Part shown: piece after piece, positions 1 to 8,857 of the stretch | How the letters are laid out: the number at the start of each line of letters is the position of its first letter | How positions within the stretch are numbered: the stretch's first letter is position 1 | Source of the DNA: Pythium myriotylum | Lineage: Eukaryota > Oomycota > Peronosporomycetes > Pythiales > Pythiaceae | Length of the DNA stretch: 64,000 nucleotides | Assembly: GCA_023091665.1 (NCBI GenBank) | Contig: JALJCQ010000014.1 | Location: 1,116,001-1,180,000 of the forward strand | Reading direction: 5' to 3' | Program-made: the position numbers and the translations under genes | The notes under the pieces: generated by a model | The model's database searches: none | The model's input: only the letters and a program-made list of their open reading frames with translations | What the model was told of the DNA's origin: nothing

Positions 1-556
1 GATGCTTTTCACAAGGGATTCCATTTGGTCTGCAACGCGGAGGTTTTGGAGATGTTTCGATGGGAGGAGCTGCAGCTATTGATCTGCGGCAGTACTGAGC
101 TTGATTTTGAGGCTCTTGAAGAAGCGACTCACTATGAGGATGGTTTCACACAAGACAGCGAATGTATTAGGTACGTTCAGACGAAGGTCCTGCAACAGTT
201 GATGCTGACAACGCTGGTTACATGACTAGAAATTTCTGGAGCGTTGTCCATGAGTTCTCCATTGAAGAGAAAAAGAAACTCCTCATGTTTTCAACGGGTA
301 GCGACCGTGTACCGATTCGAGGTCTTTCGAATCTTGTATTCGTCATATCGCGCAATGGCCCTGACTCGGATAGACTTCCAACTGCTCACACATGGTACGC
401 TTTACAATCGTTATCGGTCTTGAGCGGATTCTCACAAAAGCATTCCTTATTCCTAGTTTCAATCACCTTCTTCTGCCTGAGTACAGTACGCGAGAGAAGA
501 TGAAGGAACGGCTACTCTTGGCAATTACGCAAGCAGAAGGTTTTGGTTTGCGCTGA
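1..556 (+). CDS. HECT-type E3 ubiquitin ligase, C-terminal part (partial at 5' end)
   Basis: Three exons, 1-170, 230-394 and 457-556, join in frame with two short introns (171-229 and 395-456, both GTACG...TAG). The joined product is the C-lobe of a HECT domain: [67 protein letters not shown] and a terminal GFGLR. The Cys in HTCFN is the residue that carries ubiquitin as a thioester in this family. Its codon is split by the second intron (TG at 393-394, T at 457). The rest of the gene lies left of the window, so substrate-binding domains are not visible. The motifs resemble the UBE3A/HECTD2-type HECT domains. That it is a HECT ligase is nearly certain; the subfamily is a guess. Confidence 0.93.
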
Positions 557-895
557 TCGTGCTCCGAGAGAGGAGCTTTCATCGAGAAGTGTTTGAGCGG
601 ACCGATGATGTGTGTTGTAACACTCTTATCGCGATGGGTTTGTTCGACAAATCGTGAAGTACACGTGTCTGAAACGCTGATTTGTCGGATGCAGTGAAAC
701 CATGAATGGTAGGTTGTCGATGCAACATGACTTATGTGCCCTTGGGACACAAGGGCGGTTGCTATTTTAGCACCGAACACATGTATTTTGGATCAATTGG
801 CCACTGGTTTCTTCCATCCACGTCTTCAATTGCGTCGATTCCGTAGCTCACATCTGGAGCGAGCAACCCTTTCGGCCATCTTCGTTCTTTCGGTG
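557..895. other. Intergenic, HECT 3' end to LRR gene 1
   Basis: No convincing gene here. It must hold the 3' end of the HECT transcript and the promoter and 5' UTR of the first LRR gene. The LRR reading frame stays open upstream to 734, but the paralogues show that this extension is not part of the protein. Confidence 0.5.
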
Positions 896-2950
896 ATGGA
901 AGGAACTTTCTTCGTCGACACATCACCACGATTGTGGGCTTTCATATGGTGTGGCGTTGTGCTGATGTATGCCACATGCGTGGTGTTTCTCGTTCTCCAT
1001 GCCGCTGCGTATATTTTGATCCCAATCAAGGCCACATCGCTCGTGAGCAACTTGGAATTGCTCTCAATCGGGGTCAGCCTAAGGTACTACAACCTCATCA
1101 GTGCGTTGTATGCTATAATCGCAACAGTCCATCTCCACGCCCTCGTGAGCATGTTGTTTCGCTCGTTGAGATCGCGTCGATTGGAGTTTATCCCAAGACA
1201 GTCCTGGATAGAGTTCGCTGCAGTTGCGGTGGCAGACCACTTTTCCAGGTTTGCTAACTTCGTCATACCAAATCCACCGACACGCGTTCGTCAGGCAAGT
1301 CAGTTCATTGGGTCAGCGGCCTTATCCATTTGGAAGTCATTCAGCGTGACCAGTCCCAACTACGGAGTCATCTACGTGCTCCGGGAGCTGATCCAGACCG
1401 CGGTGCAAACTTACCAAGCGTATCGCCTGAGCGCGTTTGTGGCTCGAAAGTGGATGAACTGGGTGACAGTCAGCTTGCTCGTACTCAACTGCTGGGCCAC
1501 ACCACTAATCCAGACTTCAGTTCGGTCTTCGAAAGGCCAAGCACGTTTGCTTTGCGTTCTCGTGAATTTGGCACTCGACTTCATCTCATGCATCATTATC
1601 CCGTCCGCGCTAATTTATCCTTACTATGTGGACTTCGAGCCATCAGTTGGCAATTTTGCACAAATATTTTGGTACACGGATGAGTGCCTTATCAAAGTCA
1701 TCTACGAGTGGCAGATGATCTTCGTGACTTCGTTGGGAGATGGATTTTCAAAGTTCTACATCGCATTTATGATCTCGCGGTCATTGCGCGCCATTCCAAG
1801 GTTACTAAGCCGGCATGGAAAGGGCGTTGGGCCTATCGTCCGCTGTGACACGAATCTTGTGTCTGTAGTTCCAGAGACACAAGGAGTAGCCAGCGAAATT
1901 GCACAGAAACAATTCCCAGGAGTGCCAGAATTGCACCAGCAGTGGTGTCGACGAGTAGAGCGGTTTGGCCATCGTATTCTCCTACTGTGGGGACTCGTAG
2001 TTCTGGTCCTTCACATCCAGTCCGAGTCAACTGGTAATAACGAGCAGTGTATCATTCAAGTTCGCCCATGGTTCACGACACGACCTGTTTGTTCACTCAT
2101 GGAAATCAGCTGCCATGATGGCCGGCGCAGTGGAAATGCATCGGACTTTGACAGTGCGCTGGACTCAGTCCAGCGAGACGCGCTTGCGTATTTGATAATC
2201 CGTCACTGTGGAATGGTCCAGATCACTCCGCGAATTCGTGAACTGACGGGCCTACTTGCGTTCAAACTGTATAATTCGACACTCTGCGAGTGGGGTGAAG
2301 AAGCGGCACTCACGCAAACGTTCAACCCACAAATGCTCTTTGTGTTCATGATCGTGATCAGGACACAAGCGATTCCCCCAGGGCTCTACAGCACAGATTT
2401 CCCTCGCCAACTCTATGATATAGAACTATCAGACTGGAACGTGACGTCTTTACCAGACGAGATCGCGGATGTGTGGCCAGTTGGGATGTTTTTGGTAGTG
2501 GAGAAGTTTCGGTTCCCATACTTCCCAATTGCCTTGACAAAGCTTCGCCCAGGGTACTTGGCTCTCTCCTTCAACAATTTCTCCGAGATACCACGCGAAA
2601 TCTGGGATAATAGCGGTTTGCTTCTCTTGTCATTGAATGGCAACCCAATACGAGAACTTCCGGCGCAGAGGCCAGCGTCTCCACTATTCATTTGGTTTGA
2701 TCTCGTGAGCACTCAGATTGAGATTCTTCCTGACTGGGTCGACAGTGATAGCGTCTTATACGTGTCGGGGGGCAGTACACCGCTCTGTACAAGTCTCATA
2801 GAAGCCAACATGACAAACCTCGGCGTGTCACAATCTCGGATGGAGTACTTGGAGCGCTATGTGATGTGCAAGCCCAAGGAAGAGTATCAGTTCCTGACAT
2901 TCTACCCACTCACATTGGAGGGCACTTTGAACCCCACCAAAGGCGTCTAG
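896..2950 (+). CDS. Polytopic membrane protein with LRR-like C-terminal ectodomain, paralogue 1
   Basis: Intronless, 684 residues. The start is the ATG at 896 because the following residues (MEGTFFVDTSPRL) align with the starts of the three paralogues in this window; the open frame reaches further upstream without matching them. The N-terminal half has several hydrophobic segments, for example LWAFIWCGVVLMYATCVVFL near residue 11 and others near residues 70, 185, 220 and 365. A Cys-containing segment (PVCSLMEISC) follows the last one. The C-terminal half holds irregular leucine-rich repeats (LALSFNNFSEIPREIW, LLSLNGNPIRELP) with several N-x-S/T sites, suggesting an exposed ectodomain. No kinase domain is present. 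Role unknown; surface sensing or cell-wall contact is only an inference. Confidence 0.85.
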   Translation: MEGTFFVDTSPRLWAFIWCGVVLMYATCVVFLVLHAAAYILIPIKATSLVSNLELLSIGVSLRYYNLISALYAIIATVHLHALVSMLFRSLRSRRLEFIPRQSWIEFAAVAVADHFSRFANFVIPNPPTRVRQASQFIGSAALSIWKSFSVTSPNYGVIYVLRELIQTAVQTYQAYRLSAFVARKWMNWVTVSLLVLNCWATPLIQTSVRSSKGQARLLCVLVNLALDFISCIIIPSALIYPYYVDFEPSVGNFAQIFWYTDECLIKVIYEWQMIFVTSLGDGFSKFYIAFMISRSLRAIPRLLSRHGKGVGPIVRCDTNLVSVVPETQGVASEIAQKQFPGVPELHQQWCRRVERFGHRILLLWGLVVLVLHIQSESTGNNEQCIIQVRPWFTTRPVCSLMEISCHDGRRSGNASDFDSALDSVQRDALAYLIIRHCGMVQITPRIRELTGLLAFKLYNSTLCEWGEEAALTQTFNPQMLFVFMIVIRTQAIPPGLYSTDFPRQLYDIELSDWNVTSLPDEIADVWPVGMFLVVEKFRFPYFPIALTKLRPGYLALSFNNFSEIPREIWDNSGLLLLSLNGNPIRELPAQRPASPLFIWFDLVSTQIEILPDWVDSDSVLYVSGGSTPLCTSLIEANMTNLGVSQSRMEYLERYVMCKPKEEYQFLTFYPLTLEGTLNPTKGV

Positions 2951-3289
2951 GTGCGTGGAAAGTTCTCTCGTACAGAAGAGAAACCGCAAGCAATATCCCG
3001 TGAAGCACAGTTGCAGTTCTCGCAGCTTGCCGAGACATCTTCGGTTTACCAAATATCGCTGCACGAAAGTTTGATGTAGCAATGAGCGTGTGGTCACCAA
3101 AACGCTCATTGCGTCTGGACGAACGCAAAGATCATGTACCAGAGCAACATTCATAATGCGACTCTCGCTATGATGCACTCCAAAAATATCTGGCATTACC
3201 ATTATTAGACTCCACTTGTCTCCGAGGCTTGCAATACCTCTGTTTTCGGCTCCGTACGATTCCTCTAGTATATGCATCTCTGAGACAAC
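2951..3289. other. Intergenic, LRR gene 1 to LRR gene 2
   Basis: Head-to-tail spacer between two paralogues. No gene or clear element recognised; it should contain the promoter of the second LRR gene. Confidence 0.5.
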
Positions 3290-5365
3290 ATGGAGGCACC
3301 AATCCAGGTAAGGGTCTCACCATCTGTACACGCCTGCGTTTGGTTTGGTGTTGTCTTCTTCTACGCAATTTGCGGGACTTTTCTTGCGTTCCAAGCGACG
3401 CTGTATTTCTACATACCAACCAAGGCGCTTCCGCTGATCTCGAATATGGAGCTGCTCTCAATTGGCGTCCGCCAGAAGTACTTTGGAGCCATTGGCAGTG
3501 TCTTCGCCTTGATCTCCGCAGTGCATTACTACGGACTTTTCGACACGCTTCTTCGCACGCTTTGCTCGAAACGCTTGATTTTCGCTGCGAAAAGCGCTTC
3601 TGCCGAGGCATCTCCTATTGGTCGTGCAGTTCACCGTTCGTTGCAGTCGCTGTCGATCGTTCTGGAACCGATTCTACCATCCGCTTCGTCACATACAAGG
3701 CGTATAATGCGTCAAGTTGTAGGAAAAGTCTACGGGGTATGGAAGGCCTTCGGCGTAATGAGCCCGCACTACGGCGTCGTGTATGTGACACGCGAACTCG
3801 TCCAGACGGCCATTCAAACCTATCAAGCCTATCGCCTCAGCGCCCTCGTTGCGCGTCAGTGGATGAACTGGATCATTGTCCTGCTGCTCGTCTTCAACTG
3901 CTGGGCTACACCAATAATCCAGTCGAGGTATCATTCATCGTATGGCTTGGCGCGTCTTCTGTGCCTATTGGTGAATCTTTCGCTCGACTCCTCATCCTAC
4001 GTGGCCTTCCCCACGGCATTGTTCCTGCCATACTATCTCAGCTTTGATCAAACGAAAGGGAACTTCGACATGCATCTCTGGTACACTGATGTATGGCTCA
4101 TTCAGGTGATTAACGAGTGGCAGCTGCTCGTAGTCACGTCCTTTTGGGACGCAGCAGGCAAGTTCTTCATCGCATACAATATCACGCGAACGCTGCGATC
4201 AATTCCACGGCTGATCAGCTGTCCCACCCTCTCAAGCACAGTCGGGACGGGTCAACTGGTACCCAAAATGCCTAGTACTTCCCATGTGTTGTCCGCTGTC
4301 GCACCTTCAGGGCCTACCGATGCCATAATCTCAAAATCAGTCTCCTCCACGGGTGCTACTAGTGTGTGGGAACGGCGTGTCGAGCGGCTTGGCGGATGAT
4401 CAGGTATGCCAGCCATTCTTTCTGGATCGAGTTGATTGAGCTATCGAAGTCTGTCGCATTCCCACTCAGGCGACTGTCGAAGCAACTGATCTCCATGAGT
4501 GAACATACCGGACGATATGTGAGCCATGGCCGAACCTGAACGAGGCACTGCTCGTTGATGCCAGCCATCGCGGATCGAATATGGCAGGCAAGCACAGCCA
4601 GTCCCCACACAGCGAGCACACGATGACCACTGCGACCAAGTCGAAATCACGCCCCAAATCCAAACGTTGCCATTCTTGTTAGCTTTCAAGCTGTTCAACT
4701 CCACTCTCGTCCGATGGGAAGCAGACGCAGCGTTGACGCAAGCCACCAACCCAAACATCGTCTTCGTGTTTATGGCGAAGATCAAGGCGACGGCAATTCC
4801 TCCCGGAATCTATGATCGCGACTTCCCACTGAAGCTGGGCGACGTCGAGTTTTCTGATTGGAACGTGACGGAGCTACCGCTTGAGCTTGCCGACGTCTGG
4901 CCTCCTGGGATGTTTCTGGTGATTGAAAAGTTCCAATTTTCGACCTTCCCTGAGGTGTTGAAGGTCCTTCGTCCGGGTTTCTTGTCGATTTCGTTCAACA
5001 ACTTCACCGAACTTCCATTGGAGTTCTGGGCGAACGACCAACTAGTGTTTTTAAACGTGAATGGCAATCCGATCCGTGAGTTCCCGCTCTCCCGACAACC
5101 ATCGTTACCGATAATCTACTTGACCATTGTCGCCACGAGCATCAGCCAGCTTCCTTCTTGGATCCAACCTGAACATATGGTCGAACTAGATGCCGCGGAC
5201 AGCCCCTACTGCCAGAACTTGTTCAACGGAGACGCCGTTACTCTCAACGTCACCCAACCACAAATCGAAATCCTGCGAAAACACGTTAATTGCACGCGCG
5301 GTAAGCTCCTGACTCATTACCCACTGGAGGACGAGCCTATAATCAACCCGTCCAAGGTGCAATGA
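3290..5365 (+). pseudogene. LRR membrane protein paralogue 2, interrupted by an internal inversion
   Basis: The frame starts at the ATG at 3290 (MEAPIQVRVSPSV) and matches the paralogues up to ERRVERLGG, where a TGA follows at once (4397-4399). The next family segment (HR.LAVWGLAVLACHI to EWLAYLIIR, with the Cys-rich CLVQVRPWLTYRPVCSLMEISC) is intact but lies on the - strand. Family sequence then resumes on + at HCDQVEITP (about 4628) and runs to the stop at 5363-5365. Flipping 4393-4626 (234 bp, a multiple of 3) would rejoin a continuous frame of about 691 residues. No other lesion was found, so the inversion is recent, or reversible, or an assembly error. As written the gene encodes only a 369-residue membrane part without the ectodomain. 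Confidence 0.85.
4393..4626 (-). other. Inverted 234-bp coding segment inside LRR gene 2
   Basis: This segment read on the - strand encodes the last membrane helix and the Cys-rich linker of the LRR family. The flanks on both sides encode the neighbouring parts on +. The breakpoints are defined to within 2 bp because GG on the left and CC on the right allow either placement. A short imperfect inverted pair lies close by: CGGCTTGG at 4385-4392 and CCAAGTCG at 4636-4643. Confidence 0.85.
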
Positions 5366-5540
5366 GCCGAAAAAATGTCTGAGTGTTGTATTCTACGTGT
5401 GGCGCAGACTAAGTGCCTCGTGTTGTCGTGATAGAGGGTGGGTGGCTAGGAGAATACAGGGTCTCTGTGGTGTGTCTACACACTGGAATGGCTATTGGGG
5501 AGGATGTGGTATACTCAGGGACTATGGATCGAGTAGGATA

Positions 5541-7784
5541 TCAGTTTGCAGCGGACTTCTTCTTCTGCGTCATGAGTTTCTCAAACGCCTGGCGACTCAA
5601 CTCAGGGTGCTCGGCTGCGAACGCGCTCCAGAGCGCAGCACCGGCAACGGGGTCGACGAGCATGGCCTTGAACGCGAGCTCACCGTGCCGCGACGCCGCA
5701 TCGTTGTGGACGTACTGCTGCTCGGCGGTCCACTCATCCTGTCGCATTTCCTGCTCTTGGGGCGTGATGCTTGGTGAGCTAGTCCGCGAGATATCGCGCT
5801 TGGTCGGGATCACGAACTTGGCTTCAAGTCGCTTGAGTACGGCGGTCGCACGCTGGATTTGGGCGATAGTGAACTCGCCGTCCTGGTCCAACAGCGGCTG
5901 GATCGCGGCTGTGTCCACTTCCACATCGTTGTTCAGCAGCTTTTGGAACCAACGGATCGCCGTCGACTGGGTCTGCTTGAGTTGCTCGCTGCGGCGTTTC
6001 GAGTCAGTGTTACCGACGTGCTTGCGGTGGTAGAGCAATACATCACCAAGACTCATCATCGTGAGTTCGTGACCATATGCACAACGTAGCCAAAGATCAT
6101 AGTCTTCACACGACCGCTGGCTCGTCGAGTATAGCTCGTGTGAGGTCGCGACAACCATGTTGAGTACGCGACGGTGCATCATCACGGTGGGGTGCGCCAC
6201 GAAGCAGCCGAAAAGCAGCTGCCAGCGTGTAGCGAGCGGGCCGGTCGGATACACAATCGTCTCGATATGCTGTGGGTCGCCCCCGTCTTCATTTTCTCGA
6301 CCGATGAGGATGGAGGCTCCGAGAATGTCGATGAACGGGTGTTCGAGCATAAAATGGATTTGTCGCTGGATGCGGTCAGGTAGCGAGATGTCATCCGCAT
6401 CCATACGCGCGACGAACGTACCCTGGGCCATCGAAAAACCCTTGTTGAGCGACGCCGAGATACCCAGATTGGTCTCATTGCGAACGTAACGGACGCGCGA
6501 GTCGCCTGCCATACGCTGAGCGATGATGCGGGACGAATCGTCCGTGCTCGCGTCGTCGATAACAATGATTTCCATCTGCGGGTAGCTCTGGTGCAGCACG
6601 CTGCGGAGTGCCTCGTCAATGTAGTCCTGGGCGTTGTACACGGGCATGACGACCGAGACGAGCGGCGTGTGGTCCGCGCTCCAGTCGATGCTGCCACGAG
6701 CCCTCGGCTGCGAACTCGTGGCTGAGGAAAGCACGAGTGTGCCGATGTGGACGCTGGAGAAGCGCTGGCGTCGGTAATAGGTCTCATCCAGTGTCTCGCT
6801 TGACTCGTACAATCGCAACAGCTGCGTCAGCTCGCCATTGTTCACGGGCTGCGAACCGGAGATCTCTCGCTCCAGCAACTTGAGCTCTCGGCTGCTGGGT
6901 GAGCGAGACGAGATGAGCTGCTCGGGCGTGTAGAGGCGGTTGTCGAACACGTCCTGGACCTGGTTGATCGCGAACACGTGCATCTTCGGGCGTGGTAGAC
7001 AGGCGCAGCGGAGTGGGCGCGGTTTGCCCATCCACTGGTCGTGGACGATCTCGTGGCCGCGCAGCTCGAGGAAATTCGGGCGGCTGATGCCGTCGCGGCC
7101 GAATTGCGCCTGAATTTCGTCGAGAACGCGCACGACGGTCTCGCGCGTGTAGACACTGCCGCTGAGTTCCCACGGATAGCTCCAGTCGAGGCACCCGCGC
7201 GCGGGGTCGAACATGAGATACATGCGGTCTTTATCCTCGAAGCTGAGCGCCATGGCCGTGGCCGTCAAGTCGGGCGGCAGCACCGTGGTCATGGGCGGCA
7301 GCGGCAGCATGGGCTGGTTGGTCAGGTGGGACCGCCAGATGCTCGGCGCGAGTTTCAAGTGGAACGCAAAGTGCCAGGGCGCCACGTCGCCGCCCGCGTT
7401 CGGCGTAGCGCCGAGAAAGGCCTCGGCCTTGGCGAGGTCCACGTCGTCAAAGTAGAACGCGTCGTCGACGTTGAAGAGCACGAGCTCGCGCTCACCGTCG
7501 CTGTCGCCGTCGCTCTCGACGCTCTGCAGCAGGCGCGCGGCAAAGTCGCAGCCGTCGTCGCCTTCGAAGAGGAACTGCACGTGCGGGTAGAGCGCGGCGA
7601 TGGCGTCGTAGTGCGCGCGCACGGCGGGCGTGGAGCACTTGGCGACCACGCGCACGCGCGCCCAGGACGCGTCGTCGCGCAGCCGCGCGCCGCGGAAGAG
7701 CAGGTGCGCGTGGGCCGTGCGCAGGAACTCGGAGAGCTGGAAGACCCGGTCGAACGAGAAGCACACGAGCAGCACGCGCGCCAT
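5541..7784 (-). CDS. Glycosyltransferase family 2 protein with an unassigned N-terminal half
   Basis: 747 residues from the ATG at 7782-7784, chosen because its context (GACCATGG) fits a strong eukaryotic start; in-frame ATGs at 7851-7853 and 7806-7808 would add up to 23 residues. Residues about 370-590 form a GT-A family 2 domain: PLVSVVMPVYNAQDYIDEAL, EIIVIDDASTDDSS, NLGISASLNKG and the metal/nucleotide-binding MDADDISLPDR, then SCEDYDLWLR near the end of the domain. Such enzymes transfer a sugar from a nucleotide-sugar donor. The first 340 residues are not recognised; they contain LFNVDDAFYFDDVDL and a basic PRPLRCACLPRPKMHV stretch, and could be a second, diverged GT-A-like domain. No signal peptide or membrane segment is obvious. 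Donor and acceptor are unknown. It ends 175 bp from the converging LRR gene 2. Confidence 0.85.
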   Translation of the reverse strand: MARVLLVCFSFDRVFQLSEFLRTAHAHLLFRGARLRDDASWARVRVVAKCSTPAVRAHYDAIAALYPHVQFLFEGDDGCDFAARLLQSVESDGDSDGERELVLFNVDDAFYFDDVDLAKAEAFLGATPNAGGDVAPWHFAFHLKLAPSIWRSHLTNQPMLPLPPMTTVLPPDLTATAMALSFEDKDRMYLMFDPARGCLDWSYPWELSGSVYTRETVVRVLDEIQAQFGRDGISRPNFLELRGHEIVHDQWMGKPRPLRCACLPRPKMHVFAINQVQDVFDNRLYTPEQLISSRSPSSRELKLLEREISGSQPVNNGELTQLLRLYESSETLDETYYRRQRFSSVHIGTLVLSSATSSQPRARGSIDWSADHTPLVSVVMPVYNAQDYIDEALRSVLHQSYPQMEIIVIDDASTDDSSRIIAQRMAGDSRVRYVRNETNLGISASLNKGFSMAQGTFVARMDADDISLPDRIQRQIHFMLEHPFIDILGASILIGRENEDGGDPQHIETIVYPTGPLATRWQLLFGCFVAHPTVMMHRRVLNMVVATSHELYSTSQRSCEDYDLWLRCAYGHELTMMSLGDVLLYHRKHVGNTDSKRRSEQLKQTQSTAIRWFQKLLNNDVEVDTAAIQPLLDQDGEFTIAQIQRATAVLKRLEAKFVIPTKRDISRTSSPSITPQEQEMRQDEWTAEQQYVHNDAASRHGELAFKAMLVDPVAGAALWSAFAAEHPELSRQAFEKLMTQKKKSAAN

Positions 7785-8857
7785 GGTCGGTCTTTCGCCT
7801 TGTGTCATTCCCCTCGTTTGGGGAGCGGAACCGCTCAAGAGCTCATTTAGCATTCGAGATCTGCTTCTGATTGGTTGAAATAGATCGATTCCCACTCAAT
7901 CGAAAGCGTGTATTCCGGAGGGCGCGGCTGTGAGTGGCTGGAAATGGTGGTCCAGGATGCGGCGCCAGGGGGGGGAGATGGGAAGGTCGGGGTGAGCCGC
8001 CTGCTTCTTGCTCAGCTGCGCCGGCGCTGGCGCTGGTCATCGCGCATGGACGAGCCGTCGATCAGCGTCTCTGCGCGCTCTCTGCGCGCGTCGGAGGCGT
8101 CGGAAGGGCCCCAAGAGTGTGCGGGCGAAGTGGCCCGAGGCGCGCGCGCCACGCTCGCCAAAGTGCGCATGAGACAGAGCCGAGCGCCCCGAAGCCGGTT
8201 CGGCCCGAGCGAGGGGAGGAAGTGGCTTCAAGGATCGCCGGGAAACTCACGTGCAGAGGCTGGATCGTCTGAGCGAGTATTGGTGCGTCGACACGGACGG
8301 CGCGAACGGGGCGGGGACGAAAGCTGACTGGCAGCCATCATCCATCAGCGCGGATCGAGAAGAGTCCGCTGAGTCGACGAGGAGCTGGTGATTGGATGAG
8401 GTCGCCGCGGAACGGCTGTCCCTCGTTGCCTTCGCTGCTCGCCGATCTCATTTGCACGGAGAAGACGGGGAAGAGGCGGGCGGGAATGGACAGGGCTCGA
8501 GCAATATGTGGTTGCGAGTCGCGACGTGGTATTGATTGGTGACGAAATATTCGATCGAGAAAGACGAGGAGTGTTCGACGCGGGAGTTCACTTCGAGGTG
8601 AAGTGTATGTACGTGGCGCGGGAAAGAAGTGGCGGCAGCCAGTGGAGAGAGGCTGACCTGATGCCAAAGTAATCGTGTTGAATGAAATTCGCAGCTGTGG
8701 AGTTCTCGGGCAACTGTTGCGACGTCATAGACGTCCAGTTGTTCACCAACGGGGATGTCAACGGGGATGTCAGCTCGTGAACGCACAGGCCGATCGGATT
8801 GGGGCCGCTTTGGCGATTACACGGAAGACAAGAGCTCTTCCGTCGAGGGCAAACGCT
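7785..8857. other. Intergenic, glycosyltransferase 5' side to LRR gene 3 3' end
   Basis: About 1.07 kb, GC-rich near the glycosyltransferase start. Open frames here are short, overlap each other on both strands and show no family motif. Probably the glycosyltransferase promoter plus the 3' end of LRR gene 3. Confidence 0.45.

Noticed and set aside
734..895. N-terminal extension of LRR gene 1 (54 codons)
   Set aside because: It has no counterpart in the three paralogues, which all start at the position equivalent to 896.
7934..8667. Frames in the glycosyltransferase upstream region (113 codons at 7934-8272, 110 codons at 8338-8667)
   Set aside because: GC-rich, Arg/Ala/Ser-biased products on both strands with no motif; more likely promoter and UTR.
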